A DNA stretch of 64,000 nt from Lacibacter sp. H407. Its GTDB lineage: Bacteria > Bacteroidota > Bacteroidia > Chitinophagales > Chitinophagaceae. A program made the position numbers and the translations under genes. Positions 8,336-17,581 of this stretch are shown here, piece by piece. The notes beneath the pieces were generated by a model. The model was given only the letters and a program-made list of their open reading frames with translations, was not told the DNA's origin and did not search any database. Location of the stretch: the NCBI RefSeq assembly GCF_037892605.1, contig NZ_JBBKTU010000001.1:3534001-3598000 (forward strand). Direction: 5' to 3'. Within the stretch, counting starts at the first letter, position 1. Each line of letters begins with the position of its first letter.

Positions 8336-8743
8336 ATGAATTTCCCAATTGAAGTAAAGAAAAGCAACGTTGCAGGCAAAGGAGCATTTGCACAAAAAGC
8401 GATTCCTGCAAAAAGGAAACTCGGCAACATGGCCGGTGAAATTATCAGCTACAAAGAAGCACAACGCAGAGTAAAGCAACAACATGCCGGAGAATTGCTG
8501 ATGGTGGAGTTTGATAACGATCCGGTGGCATTGGATGCAAGCATTAATCGCAATGCATTATCCTACATCAATCATTCCTGCGATCCTAATACATACATGC
8601 GTCGTGCATACAGGCAAGTGGAATTCTATAGTAAACGTCCCATCAAAAAAGGAGAGGAGCTTACCTGCGATTATGGAGAAACACATCACGATGGAAAACT
8701 GCCGTGCAAATGCGGAGCTAAGAATTGCAGGGGATTTATTTAG
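8336..8743 (+). CDS. SET-domain protein (putative lysine methyltransferase)
   Basis: A 135-residue protein starting at the ATG that gives MNFPIEVKKSNVAGKGAFA; an upstream in-frame ATG would add 26 residues of non-homologous sequence. SET-domain hallmarks are visible: GKGAFAQKAIPAKRKLGNMAGE at the start, NALSYINHSCDPN (the SAM/substrate NHSCxPN motif), GEELTCDYGE (conserved Tyr), and a post-SET-like Cys cluster CKCGAKNCRGFI. Such small bacterial SET proteins may methylate a lysine in a chromosomal or ribosomal protein; the substrate here is unknown. Confidence 0.8.
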   Translation: MNFPIEVKKSNVAGKGAFAQKAIPAKRKLGNMAGEIISYKEAQRRVKQQHAGELLMVEFDNDPVALDASINRNALSYINHSCDPNTYMRRAYRQVEFYSKRPIKKGEELTCDYGETHHDGKLPCKCGAKNCRGFI

Positions 8744-8749
8744 AAGAAA

Positions 8750-8886
8750 GTTACAGGTTATGAGTTATAAGTGTTCATAACTTTTAGCATCTTGTTTTTG
8801 ATTTACTTTCTGAAAATAAATACTGGTAAAAAAAATCAGACAGCATAAATATTTAGAGCACCCGCCCGTAACCCATAACCGGTAAC
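8750..8886. repeat. second copy of the TTATGAG/TAACCCATAAC inverted repeat
   Basis: The left arm GTTACAGGTTATGAGTTATAA (8750-8770) and right arm GTAACCCATAACCGGTAAC (8868-8886) are imperfect reverse complements. The same sequence family occurs at 7241-7343. It lies between the SET-domain gene and pdxJ. Confidence 0.5.
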
Positions 8887-8920
8887 ATAAACTAATCATT
8901 CAACTTCATACCTTTACTGT

Positions 8921-9643
8921 ATGACCAAACTCTCCGTTAACATCAACAAATTTGCTACGCTGCGTAACAGTCGTGGTGGTAACAGACCCAACGTATTGCA
9001 GGCTGCCATTGATGCACAAAAATTTGGTGCCGATGGTGTAACGGTGCATCCTCGCCCCGATGAACGACATATCCGTTACGATGATGTGCGGCAGATCAAA
9101 CAGATCATTACTACTGAATTTAATATTGAAGGCAATTGCCGTGAGCAATCGTTTGTTGATCTTGTGCTGGAAGTTAAACCTGATCAGGTAACATTGGTAC
9201 CCGATACATTGGGACAACTCACCAGCGATCATGGTTGGGATACAATTCAAAACAAAAAGTATTTGATCGATATGATCGCTGTGTTTAAAAATGCAGGCAT
9301 CCGCACATCTATTTTTTGTGATCCGGAAATACGGATGATCGAAGGTGCCGTTGAAACAGGCACCGACCGGATCGAATTATACACGGAAGCGTATGCCAAA
9401 CAATATACAGCAGAACCCAGAGACGCTGTGCATCAATACCTGGTAGCGGCTACACGTGCCCGTTCGATGGGGCTTGGTATCAATGCCGGTCATGATCTTG
9501 ATCTGCAAAATCTCAATTATCTCATTACAACCATTCCATGGATCGATGAAGTAAGCATTGGTCATGCATTGATCTGCGATGCGCTGTACCTTGGATACGA
9601 AAATGCCGTGCAGTTATACAAACGGCAGTTGAATGTGGAGTAG
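8921..9643 (+). CDS. pdxJ: pyridoxine 5'-phosphate synthase
   Basis: A 240-residue enzyme that condenses 1-deoxy-D-xylulose 5-phosphate with 3-amino-2-oxopropyl phosphate to give pyridoxine 5'-phosphate, the last ring-closing step of DXP-dependent vitamin B6 synthesis. It has the PdxJ TIM-barrel signatures: LSVNINKFATLRNSRGG at the start, VTVHPRPDERHI with the catalytic His/Arg, FNIEGN with the catalytic Glu, and INAGHDL near the C terminus. Length is normal. TACCTTTA, 4 bases before the ATG, is one mismatch from the -7 consensus. It converges with a PLP-dependent enzyme gene. Confidence 0.96.
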   Translation: MTKLSVNINKFATLRNSRGGNRPNVLQAAIDAQKFGADGVTVHPRPDERHIRYDDVRQIKQIITTEFNIEGNCREQSFVDLVLEVKPDQVTLVPDTLGQLTSDHGWDTIQNKKYLIDMIAVFKNAGIRTSIFCDPEIRMIEGAVETGTDRIELYTEAYAKQYTAEPRDAVHQYLVAATRARSMGLGINAGHDLDLQNLNYLITTIPWIDEVSIGHALICDALYLGYENAVQLYKRQLNVE

Positions 9644-9678
9644 AGATGATATGCAGTCACCCATCAGGTGAACAGCTA

Positions 9679-10629
9679 TCATTTAAACCATTCTCCCAGC
9701 TTTTGCAAATCAACATTTCCTCCGGATAGAATAATTCCCACACGTTTGCCTGCAAACAATTCTTTGTTTTTGAGTAACGCAGCAAAAGGTACCGCACAAC
9801 TTGGTTCGATAATAATTTTCATGCGTTCATAGATCAAACGTAGTGCGGCAATAATTTCATCATCACTTACGGTTAATATATCGGTTACATGTTCCCGGAT
9901 AATCGGAAATGTTTTGTCGCCGAGCTTGGTCAGCAATCCATCCGCAATCGTATTGATATACGGTGCGGTTTCAATTTTTCCGCTGCGAAATGAAAGCACT
10001 GCATCAGCTGCACCTTCGGGTTCACCTGCAAACACTTTTGTTGTTGGCGAAAAATAATGTGCACTTAACGAAGTGCCGCTTAACAAGCCACCGCCACCAA
10101 CCGGTGCCAGTAGACAATCAAGTGATGGAATTTCTTCCAGTAATTCTTTTGCACAGGTTGCTTGTCCTGTAATCACTTGTTCATCGTTGTAAGGATGTAC
10201 AAAAGCTGCACCGGTGCGATCAACAATTTCCTGCAACGCTGTTTCTCTTGCCTGTTGATTGGGTTCGCAAAATGTAATTTCCGCACCATAACCTTTTACT
10301 GCATTTACTTTTACAGCAGGTGAGGTGTTGGGCATTACAATGTAAGCCTTGGTGCCTACCTGTCTTGCTGCAAAAGCAATGGCCTGTGCATGATTGCCGG
10401 ATGAGTGTGTGGCAATTCCATTCGCAACTTGTTCTTTTGGCAACGACAGTACTGCATTCATACCGCCACGAATTTTAAAGGCACCGATCTTTTGAAAATT
10501 TTCGCATTTAAAAAATAATTCGGCACCTGCCAGTTGGTTGATGGTGGTGCACGTGAGTACGGGCGTTTGATGGATAAACGGCTTGATGCGTTCGTGTGCC
10601 TGCTCAATATCTGATTTTGAAATGCTCAT
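9679..10629 (-). CDS. threonine dehydratase/serine racemase-like PLP enzyme
   Basis: A 316-residue fold-type II PLP enzyme without a C-terminal ACT regulatory domain, so it is of the catabolic threonine dehydratase or serine racemase type. The start giving MSISKSDIEQAHERI matches the family; the frame extends 10 codons upstream. Landmarks: FKIRGG with the Schiff-base Lys52, SSGNHAQA (PLP ring), PVGGGGLLSG (phosphate loop), ILSGGNVD near the C terminus. It is expected to dehydrate Thr/Ser to 2-oxo acids via reactive enamines. The gene immediately upstream on the same strand encodes a RidA-type enamine deaminase, which fits. Confidence 0.85.
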   Translation of the reverse strand: MSISKSDIEQAHERIKPFIHQTPVLTCTTINQLAGAELFFKCENFQKIGAFKIRGGMNAVLSLPKEQVANGIATHSSGNHAQAIAFAARQVGTKAYIVMPNTSPAVKVNAVKGYGAEITFCEPNQQARETALQEIVDRTGAAFVHPYNDEQVITGQATCAKELLEEIPSLDCLLAPVGGGGLLSGTSLSAHYFSPTTKVFAGEPEGAADAVLSFRSGKIETAPYINTIADGLLTKLGDKTFPIIREHVTDILTVSDDEIIAALRLIYERMKIIIEPSCAVPFAALLKNKELFAGKRVGIILSGGNVDLQKLGEWFK

Positions 10630-10715
10630 AATGAAAGTTTTAACGGTCAGACCATGCACTTAACTGTCTAATGTAAACGCAACGCATGAATCGTTGCATG
10701 GGCCGACCTGGCATT

Positions 10716-11093
10716 TTACCCGGCAACTGCCGCTATACAATCAATTTCAATTCCGCAACCATAGTTGAGTTGGTTGCAGGGTACTACAATACGTGCCGGT
10801 CGATGCTCTCCCATAATTTCAGCAAACACCTGGTTGAATGTGGGCCAGTTACTGATATCGGCAATAAATACATTCACTTTTAAAATGTGTTGCAGGTCGC
10901 TGCCGCTTGCTTTCAAAATTATTTCAATATTTTTCATGCATTGGCGTACTTCATCTTCAATACTACTGATCTGCGGTTCACCTTTTTCATTGATTGGTAA
11001 TTGCCCGCTTACATACACCGTACCGTTATGTACAACTGCAGGAGAGTAATAGCCTTTTGGAACCGGCATTGATTCCGGAAAGATCTTTTTCAT
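10716..11093 (-). CDS. RidA family enamine/imine deaminase
   Basis: A 125-residue member of the RidA/YjgF/UK114 family, which hydrolyses 2-aminoacrylate and related enamines released by PLP enzymes. I chose the ATG giving MKKIFPESMPVPKGYYSPAV because it matches the family length; upstream extension would overlap the lactonase gene. VYVSGQLPINEKGE, MKNIEIILKASGSDLQHILKV, and RPARIVVPCNQL with the conserved substrate-binding Arg are visible. It sits between the lactonase and the dehydratase genes in one minus-strand operon. Secreted location is not predicted. Confidence 0.88.
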   Translation of the reverse strand: MKKIFPESMPVPKGYYSPAVVHNGTVYVSGQLPINEKGEPQISSIEDEVRQCMKNIEIILKASGSDLQHILKVNVFIADISNWPTFNQVFAEIMGEHRPARIVVPCNQLNYGCGIEIDCIAAVAG

Positions 11094-11146
11094 GTATGAA
11101 TGTTTAATTGATGTTGGTTTTTTTAAGCGATCATACAGCCCGGTTG

Positions 11147-12253
11147 TTATTTTGTAACGATCCATTTGATACAAACCGGCTTTGATACTTTGATTCGTTT
11201 TTTTGTATCCTCTAATTGTCCTGTTTGTTTATCTACTTTAAAAATAACCACTTCATCACTATCCCTGTTTGCCACTAATAAAAAATTACCTGTTGGGTCA
11301 AATGAAAAGTTGCGGGGATGAATACCAAGTGTTGGCTGAAAGCCGACCGGTTGTATCATACCAGTTTCCTGATCGATGCTGAAAATGGAAATGGAATTTG
11401 CATCGCCGCGGTTGCTGCCGTAGAGAAAGCGGCCATCGGGAGATACATGAATATCTGCCGAGCCGTAAGCGCCCTGGTAACTCATAGGGTGTGAGGATGT
11501 ATTTTGTAACACTGACATTGCTCCATCTTTATAATTAAATACACTGATGGTGCCCGTTAGTTCTTCAATGAGGTAGACAATATTAAGCTTTGGATGAAAT
11601 GTGAGATGGCGTGGGCCTGCTCCCGCATTCACATCAACGAACGGTTGATCGGCTGGTTGCAATGCACCACTGTTAGGAGCTACTTTGTAGATCATCACTT
11701 TGTCCGTACCAAGATCAGGTACGAGCAAAAATTTATAATCCGGTGAAAAAACAGTTGCATGTACATGTGCTTTTTCCTGTCGGCTCCGGTTCACACTGTT
11801 CCCTTTTAACTGGATGATTTGTTTTGGTTGATTCACTTGTCCATCCTGCCGAACTTCCATCACCGATAGATTTCCTGTATTGTAATTTCCTGCAACAAGA
11901 ATGTTTCCCTTTTTATTAATGCTGATGTAACAGGGGTCTGATCCTGCACTGGTAACCTTGTTTAAAAATTTCAGAGAACCGTCCTGTTTGTTGAATTGAA
12001 ATGCACTCACCATTCCGTCTTTATCAGAATTAACGGCATATACATATTTGCTGTCGGGTGATACAGCCAGATAGGATGGGTTGGATGTTTTTACCGAACT
12101 GTTGGCTGTTACTTCTCCGGTCCTGGCATCAAAACGATAGGTATAAATGCCTTCGCTGCCGGCATTGGTATAGGTTCCTATCAATAAATGATATTGTTGA
12201 GCATTTGATACAACAGCAAGCAACAAACAAAAAGGCAGCATCAGTTTATACAT
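11147..12253 (-). CDS. secreted lactonase family protein (6-phosphogluconolactonase-like beta-propeller)
   Basis: A 368-residue seven-bladed beta-propeller of the Pgl/YbhE lactonase family, here with a signal peptide (MYKLMLPFCLLLAVVSNAQQ), so it should act in the periplasm and not in the pentose phosphate pathway. Repeated blade motifs include YLAVSPDSKYVYAVN, HATVFSPDYKFLLVPDLG, AGPRHLTFHPKL and DIHVSPDGRFLYGSNRGDANSI. Exported members in Bacteroidota are common and their substrates mostly unknown. It is the first gene of the operon with the RidA and dehydratase genes (53 bases to the next start). Confidence 0.82.
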   Translation of the reverse strand: MYKLMLPFCLLLAVVSNAQQYHLLIGTYTNAGSEGIYTYRFDARTGEVTANSSVKTSNPSYLAVSPDSKYVYAVNSDKDGMVSAFQFNKQDGSLKFLNKVTSAGSDPCYISINKKGNILVAGNYNTGNLSVMEVRQDGQVNQPKQIIQLKGNSVNRSRQEKAHVHATVFSPDYKFLLVPDLGTDKVMIYKVAPNSGALQPADQPFVDVNAGAGPRHLTFHPKLNIVYLIEELTGTISVFNYKDGAMSVLQNTSSHPMSYQGAYGSADIHVSPDGRFLYGSNRGDANSISIFSIDQETGMIQPVGFQPTLGIHPRNFSFDPTGNFLLVANRDSDEVVIFKVDKQTGQLEDTKKRIKVSKPVCIKWIVTK

Positions 12254-12295
12254 CGTTCTGTTTTTTCAGATAAAGCGAAACATTTATTTTACGAA

Positions 12296-13069
12296 CTAAT
12301 CAAGAGGAATTAAAGGTACGGCTTTCAATGCCTGCCACAAAAGAGCAGCTACAACAGCTGCATATAACAGACTGATCAAAATAATCAGCCATTTTCTACG
12401 AACAATATAAAAACCAAGCAACGGTAGCAACTGCAATGCATGCATGCCAAAAAAGTGCGCCACCCGTAGATCGCCCGATTCTCTGCTCCAGTTCAATATC
12501 GGAAGTCCTTGAGTTGTTTTCATTACACTTCCAACTGTATGGCTAAGCCGTGCAGCCATTAATCCTCCTGCAAATGCAAACACAACAAACAGCAAAAGTC
12601 CGAAACGGATACCCCATAAATAGCTGGCTGGTAATTGCGGAAATGGTCTTCGCCAAAATAGAAATGCGATATAACCTGTCCATGCTGTGATGATGGTGAT
12701 CACGATGCCCATTAACGAAAACATTATTCCATGAAATGCAGATGAGATATTGAAATGCGAAAGCTCACCTTTTGCCGCTTGCCATGCAATGTAGATCAAC
12801 TCAAACAGAAGTGTGATGATGAGTGCCCAACTATAAATAGTTGTTTTACGTTGCTCATTCAAATAAAAGAGATACCAACCCATTGACCAACTGAAAAAAA
12901 CAGTGGATAGAAAAAACTTCATCGGTTTTATCCATGCATTGATGCCAAGCACCATTGTGCTGCTGGTGAATAGAAGCACAAGGCAACCTAATGCGGCATA
13001 CAAACAAATCCAACCAAAATAAAACAACGTATTGTTTCGTGATTTTAATTCGGTTAAGAATGTGTTCAT
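12296..13069 (-). CDS. hypothetical multi-pass membrane protein
   Basis: A 257-residue protein starting at the ATG giving MNTFLTELKSRNNTLFYFG; this leaves 4 bases after the previous gene's stop, whereas a longer start would overlap it. About seven hydrophobic segments alternate with short loops (WICLYAALGCLVLLF, FFLSTVFFSWSMGWYLFYL, IMFSLMGIVITIITAW, LLLFVVFAFAGGLMAA and others). A charged, conserved-looking loop (NWSRESGDLRVAHFFGMHAL) precedes the last helices and might bind a ligand or metal. I cannot name the family. Tight spacing places it in an operon with the ABA4-like protein and purC. Confidence 0.65.
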   Translation of the reverse strand: MNTFLTELKSRNNTLFYFGWICLYAALGCLVLLFTSSTMVLGINAWIKPMKFFLSTVFFSWSMGWYLFYLNEQRKTTIYSWALIITLLFELIYIAWQAAKGELSHFNISSAFHGIMFSLMGIVITIITAWTGYIAFLFWRRPFPQLPASYLWGIRFGLLLFVVFAFAGGLMAARLSHTVGSVMKTTQGLPILNWSRESGDLRVAHFFGMHALQLLPLLGFYIVRRKWLIILISLLYAAVVAALLWQALKAVPLIPLD

Positions 13070-13073
13070 GTGC

Positions 13074-13511
13074 TTAATAATTATCAGCGAAGTATTGACG
13101 TGTGTGGACAAGGCGAACGATCAGGTAAATGCATAATCCAACAGGCCCTACCATAAACGTAAAAAACAAACAGGGGAGGAGCACCCAATGTTTGATGCCA
13201 TGTAGTTGTGCATTTTTTTTGATCCAGATACCCACCATCAGATCGAATGCAAGAAAATGGATCCAGGCAGTGGTTACAGCAACTTTACTGGTAAGCAATT
13301 GCATAAACCCCTCCAATGTGCTGAAGTTTTGCATATCACTCAACTTAAAATTCTGTGCCAGCAACCAGAAATATAAAATTGAAAACAGAGTAATAACTAC
13401 ACCGATCAGTAATTTATCGACTGCTTTCCAGAACGGACTTGCAATAAATAAGATCAACCATGCGATGAGGGCAATGGTGCTGCATAATTGAAAAATGGAA
13501 TCGGGACTCAT
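13074..13511 (-). CDS. ABA4-like (DUF4281) membrane protein
   Basis: A 145-residue membrane protein of the ABA4-like/DUF4281 family, named after plant ABA DEFICIENT 4 (neoxanthin synthesis). Typical are SKVAVTTAWIHFLAFDLMVG followed by the basic IWIKKNAQ, then LLPCLFFTFMVGPVGLCIYLI. Four hydrophobic segments are visible. A bacterial role is not established. Its start codon begins one base after the purC stop, which suggests translational coupling; the next gene follows after 4 bases. Confidence 0.8.
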   Translation of the reverse strand: MSPDSIFQLCSTIALIAWLILFIASPFWKAVDKLLIGVVITLFSILYFWLLAQNFKLSDMQNFSTLEGFMQLLTSKVAVTTAWIHFLAFDLMVGIWIKKNAQLHGIKHWVLLPCLFFTFMVGPVGLCIYLIVRLVHTRQYFADNY

Positions 13512-13512
13512 A

Positions 13513-14436
13513 TTATAAGTTTTGAAGTGCTGCTACGATCCGTTGTTCCGTTTCCTTATCACTTAACTCTTCCGGGACAAATGCTTCGCCGATCACTTTT
13601 TCATACAGTTCAATATAACGTTTGCTGATGGTGCTGATCCATTCAACGCTCATTTCAGGAACCGTTTGTCCTTCCTTGCCCATGAAATTATTTTCGATGA
13701 GCCATTCACGTACAAACTCTTTACTTAATTGTTTCTGGCGTTCCCCGGTTTGCTGACGTTCTTCAAAACCATCGGCATAAAAATAACGGGATGAATCGGG
13801 TGTGTGTATTTCATCCATCAGGTGAATGGTTTCACCTATTTTTCCAAATTCATATTTTGTATCAACGAGGATCAATCCTTGTTTTGCTGCAATTTCTTTT
13901 CCTCTTGCAAACAGTTGCAATGCATAACTGCTTAATTGATTCCATTCTGCTTCTGAACAAATGCCTTGTGCAATAATTTCTGCAGGCGAAATGTCTTCAT
14001 CATGCCCAGCATCTGCTTTTGTTGATGGAGTAATGATGGGAGAGGGGAAGTAATCATTTTCTTTTAAACCTTCCGCCATTGCTGCACCACAAAGTTCTCT
14101 TTTGCCGGATGAATATGTTCTCCATGCGTGGCCAACAAGGTTGCCTCTTACAACCATCTCGATTTTAAAAGGTATACAACGCTTACCAATACTTACGTTC
14201 GGAGCGGGAACACTTACCAGCCAGTTTGGACAAATATCTGTTGTGGCATTGAGCATGTATGCAGCAATTTGGTTTAATACCTGTCCTTTATAAGGGATCG
14301 GCTTTGGAAGAATTACATCAAAAGCCGAAATGCGGTTACTGGCAATCATCACCAGCCAATCGCTGCCGATGCTGTAAACGTCTCTTACTTTGCCTTTATA
14401 ATAATTGGTTTGATTGGGAAATTGAAACAAATTCAT
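13513..14436 (-). CDS. purC: phosphoribosylaminoimidazole-succinocarboxamide synthase
   Basis: A 307-residue SAICAR synthetase: ATP-dependent ligation of aspartate to CAIR in purine synthesis. Clear landmarks are [63 protein letters not shown] and [12 protein letters not shown]. Length matches the longer, eukaryote/Bacteroidota-like form. It is the first gene of a three-gene minus-strand unit with two membrane proteins. TACCTTCG, 6 bases before the start, is one mismatch from the -7 consensus. Confidence 0.96.
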   Translation of the reverse strand: MNLFQFPNQTNYYKGKVRDVYSIGSDWLVMIASNRISAFDVILPKPIPYKGQVLNQIAAYMLNATTDICPNWLVSVPAPNVSIGKRCIPFKIEMVVRGNLVGHAWRTYSSGKRELCGAAMAEGLKENDYFPSPIITPSTKADAGHDEDISPAEIIAQGICSEAEWNQLSSYALQLFARGKEIAAKQGLILVDTKYEFGKIGETIHLMDEIHTPDSSRYFYADGFEERQQTGERQKQLSKEFVREWLIENNFMGKEGQTVPEMSVEWISTISKRYIELYEKVIGEAFVPEELSDKETEQRIVAALQNL

Positions 14437-14858
14437 GCGCCCGAAGGTAATTTACCTGATCCAACCTGCGAGCTTTCTGTTGTTTTTTTTCTTGAATTAT
14501 TCGCCGTTTTCGCAAATCTGCTATCCTTGTTTTTGCAAAGTTTAATTAAAGCAGGTAAGGTGGACGAAAAACTTTGCAGATAGCAATAGTAATTTACGGA
14601 GTTTACACCCTGCTTAGGGTATTGTTGCTGATAACAACCACTGTGATGGAAAGAACAATTAGGTATAACAGGTTCTTGAAAATAGTTTTGACCTGTTTCT
14701 ATCTGATAAAGAGCAATCAGTTTAACCATGCAAGTACTGTTTTAGGGCTTATTCAACTAAATTTAAAATAGACAATGCTAAAAGGTTGGAAAGAAAATTT
14801 CTGAATAATACTAACAATCAGTATTTTGCTAATTACTTAACCAAAAAACGTATTGACT
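14437..14858. other. intergenic region between purC and the TonB receptor gene
   Basis: 422 bases between divergent genes. ORFs on both strands here have no coding character. The last 100 bases are AT-rich and contain TATTTTGC about 35 bases before the receptor start, a poor match to the -7 consensus. I looked for cobalamin, TPP and other riboswitch cores because a TonB receptor follows, and recognised none. Confidence 0.4.
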
Positions 14859-17558
14859 ATGCCAAAAAAACTGCCAGTTTTCGTACTGCTGTTAATGTCC
14901 TGCCTTTTCTCCATTACTTCTTATGCACAGTCTGTAACCATAAAAGGAAATGTAAAAAGTGCCGGCTCCGGTGATGCCGCTCCTGCTGTTTCGGTAACAG
15001 TGAAAGGTTCTTCCGCCGGTGTTTTTACAAACGAACGGGGAGAGTTTAGTATTACAGTTCCTTCTCTTCCTGTAACCTTAATTATTTCTTCTGTTGGTTT
15101 TGAAACAAAAGAGGTAACGGTTGCTTCAGCAGCGCAACCAGTTGAGGTGTCGCTAAATATTGCTTCTTCATTGGGGCAGGAAATTGTAGTATCAGCAACG
15201 AGGGTTGCTACTAAAATTCTGGAATCGCCTGTTTCTATTGAGCGGGTTAGTGCGGTTACTATTCAAAATACCCCGGCAGCTTCATACTACGACATCATCA
15301 CCAATTTCAAAGGTGTTGACATGCTATCATCTTCACTAACGTTTAAAACACCCACTACCAGAGGTTTCCTGGGTAGCGGTAATGTTCGTTTCAATCAATT
15401 GGTTGATGGAATGGACAATCAGGCCCCCGGTCTTAACTTTTCTGTAGGTGGTGTAATTGGTTTGTCTGAATTAGATGTAGATAATATTGAATTGCTGCCA
15501 GGTGCATCTTCTGCTTTGTATGGTCCCGGTGGTATGAATGGTACATTGCTCATCAACAGCAAAAACCCATTCAAATACCAAGGGTTATCTTTTCAAGTGA
15601 AGCAGGGTATTATGCATACTGATGGTCAATTCAGAGATCCATCCGGTTATACAAACTGGACGGTTCGTTATGCAAAAAAAGTGACAGAGCGTTTTGCATT
15701 TAAAATAACATCGGAATTGATCCAGGCGAAAGACTGGGTGGCTGCCGATTACCGGAATTACAGCCGTGCAACAGGTCAACCTGCTGCTGGCGATCGTATC
15801 ACAAATCCGGGTTACAACGGGATCAATGTTTATGGCGATGAAATTGCCAGAGACATCCGTCCTATCATCAACAACTTTGCTGCCATTCCCGGTTATGCTT
15901 CAATTATTGCAACCTTGCCTTCAACAATGCCGGTTTCAAGAACTGGTTACACTGAAAAAGAATTGATCGACCCCAATACCGTGAATTTTAAATTTGGTGG
16001 TTCGTTGAATTATAAGCTCAATTCAAAAACTGAAGCAAGTTTAACCGGTTATATTGGTACAGGTAATACTGTTTACACTGGTAGCGACCGTTACAGCTTA
16101 CAGGATTTGAAAATGGCACAGTTCAAACTTGAAGTAAACAGTGAAAAATGGTTGATAAGGGCATATACAACACAGGAAAACTCCGGTAACTCTTACAACC
16201 TTACAGCTACTACTTCTTATTTTAATGAGTTGTGGAAGCCAACGCAGGTTTGGTTACCTGAATATATTGCCGGTTATATGAATGGTCGTGTTTCGCAAGG
16301 ACTTAACGATCAGCAGGCACACATTTATGCAAGAGCATTTGCTGATCAGGGCCGCCCTGTATCGGGAACTCCCCAGTTCAATAAACTGTTCAACTTTATT
16401 AAAGGCGTTCCTATTGGAAAGCCTGCGCCCGGTGCTCCATTGGGTGGTGGCAGATTTCTTGATAAAACTGATCTTTACGCTGTTGAGGGTCAATACAACT
16501 TATCACACTTAACAAAAGGATTTGCTGACATTTTAGTTGGTGGAAACTTCAGACGTTTTGTGTTAAACTCACAAGGAACATTATTTGCAGACAGTACCGG
16601 CCCGATTGGAATCAATGAGGGTGGTGCTTATGTACAAATTGCGAAAGAATTGTTCAATGAAAAAATTCGCTTAACTGTAAGTGGACGTTATGACAAAAAT
16701 CAAAACTTTGCCGGTCGCTTTACGCCAAGAGCAACAGCTTTGATCCGTCTTGCACCGAATAATAATCTCCGTGTTTCGTATCAAACAGCCTATCGTTTCC
16801 CCAGCACTCAAATGCAGTGGATCAACCTGTTTGTTGGAAACGATTATTTACTCATTGGTGGTGTAAAAGATTTCAGATCTTATTATAGTTTGAACTCAAG
16901 TCCTGTTTATGCAATACAAAACGATGTGGTGACCAACCAGGTGGTAACAGTTAATGATTTGAAACCGGAATCTGTAAGTTCAATTGAATTAGGTTATAAA
17001 GGACTGATAGCAAATAAACTGTTGATCGATGTATATGGTTACTATGGCATGTATAAAGATTTTCTTACACGCCGGTTAGTGTTTCAAACTGCAACAAACC
17101 GCAAATTCTCTATCCCATACAATACGGAGAATGAAGTGAAGAGTTTTGGTTATGGTATCAGTCTTGATTACCGTTTACCTGCAAACTTCCTTGTTGGTGT
17201 AAACTTTGCCAGTGATGAATTAACGGATGTTCCTGCAGGTTTCCAGGCTGGTTTTAATACTCCTAAATACAAAACAAATCTGAAGCTCTCCAACACCGGA
17301 TTTGGGAAAGGTAAAAATTTCGCATTCAGCGTTGTTTACAAATGGATGAGCGAATACAAATTTGAAAGTGATTTTATTAATGGTACTGTTCCTGCTATCC
17401 ATACACTTGATGCACAGGTGAGCTACCGTATTCCTTCCAGCAAGTATATTTTCAAACTGGGCGGCAGCAATATTGGCAATCAATATTATGTACAGGCACC
17501 GGGTAACCCTGCAATCGGTGGTTTATATTATGTAAGTATCGGGTACAACATTTTTTAA
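14859..17558 (+). CDS. TonB-dependent receptor with N-terminal carboxypeptidase-like domain
   Basis: An 899-residue outer-membrane receptor, started at the ATG giving MPKKLPVFVLLLMSCLFS (signal peptide to about YAQ, residue 24). Residues about 25-105 are a CarboxypepD_reg-like domain (GNVKSAGSGDAAPAVSVTVK, LIISSVGFETKEV). The plug follows (VVSATRVATKILESPVSIER, ending in the GPGGMNGTLLINSK region), then a 22-strand barrel ending in the aromatic YYVSIGYNIF. It lacks the SusC TonB-box signature and there is no SusD. Instead, 23 bases downstream lies a lipoprotein with two FAS1 domains. The ligand is unknown. Confidence 0.88.
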   Translation: MPKKLPVFVLLLMSCLFSITSYAQSVTIKGNVKSAGSGDAAPAVSVTVKGSSAGVFTNERGEFSITVPSLPVTLIISSVGFETKEVTVASAAQPVEVSLNIASSLGQEIVVSATRVATKILESPVSIERVSAVTIQNTPAASYYDIITNFKGVDMLSSSLTFKTPTTRGFLGSGNVRFNQLVDGMDNQAPGLNFSVGGVIGLSELDVDNIELLPGASSALYGPGGMNGTLLINSKNPFKYQGLSFQVKQGIMHTDGQFRDPSGYTNWTVRYAKKVTERFAFKITSELIQAKDWVAADYRNYSRATGQPAAGDRITNPGYNGINVYGDEIARDIRPIINNFAAIPGYASIIATLPSTMPVSRTGYTEKELIDPNTVNFKFGGSLNYKLNSKTEASLTGYIGTGNTVYTGSDRYSLQDLKMAQFKLEVNSEKWLIRAYTTQENSGNSYNLTATTSYFNELWKPTQVWLPEYIAGYMNGRVSQGLNDQQAHIYARAFADQGRPVSGTPQFNKLFNFIKGVPIGKPAPGAPLGGGRFLDKTDLYAVEGQYNLSHLTKGFADILVGGNFRRFVLNSQGTLFADSTGPIGINEGGAYVQIAKELFNEKIRLTVSGRYDKNQNFAGRFTPRATALIRLAPNNNLRVSYQTAYRFPSTQMQWINLFVGNDYLLIGGVKDFRSYYSLNSSPVYAIQNDVVTNQVVTVNDLKPESVSSIELGYKGLIANKLLIDVYGYYGMYKDFLTRRLVFQTATNRKFSIPYNTENEVKSFGYGISLDYRLPANFLVGVNFASDELTDVPAGFQAGFNTPKYKTNLKLSNTGFGKGKNFAFSVVYKWMSEYKFESDFINGTVPAIHTLDAQVSYRIPSSKYIFKLGGSNIGNQYYVQAPGNPAIGGLYYVSIGYNIF

Positions 17559-17581
17559 TTTAATCCTTTAAAGAAAAAACT

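Noticed and set aside
14433-14771. ORFs of 65-98 codons on both strands between purC and the TonB receptor
   Set aside because: Composition is not protein-like, they overlap each other on opposite strands, and no promoter fits.
14437-14858. Riboswitch upstream of the TonB receptor
   Set aside because: I looked for cobalamin-, TPP- and FMN-type conserved cores and found none; the region remains unassigned.
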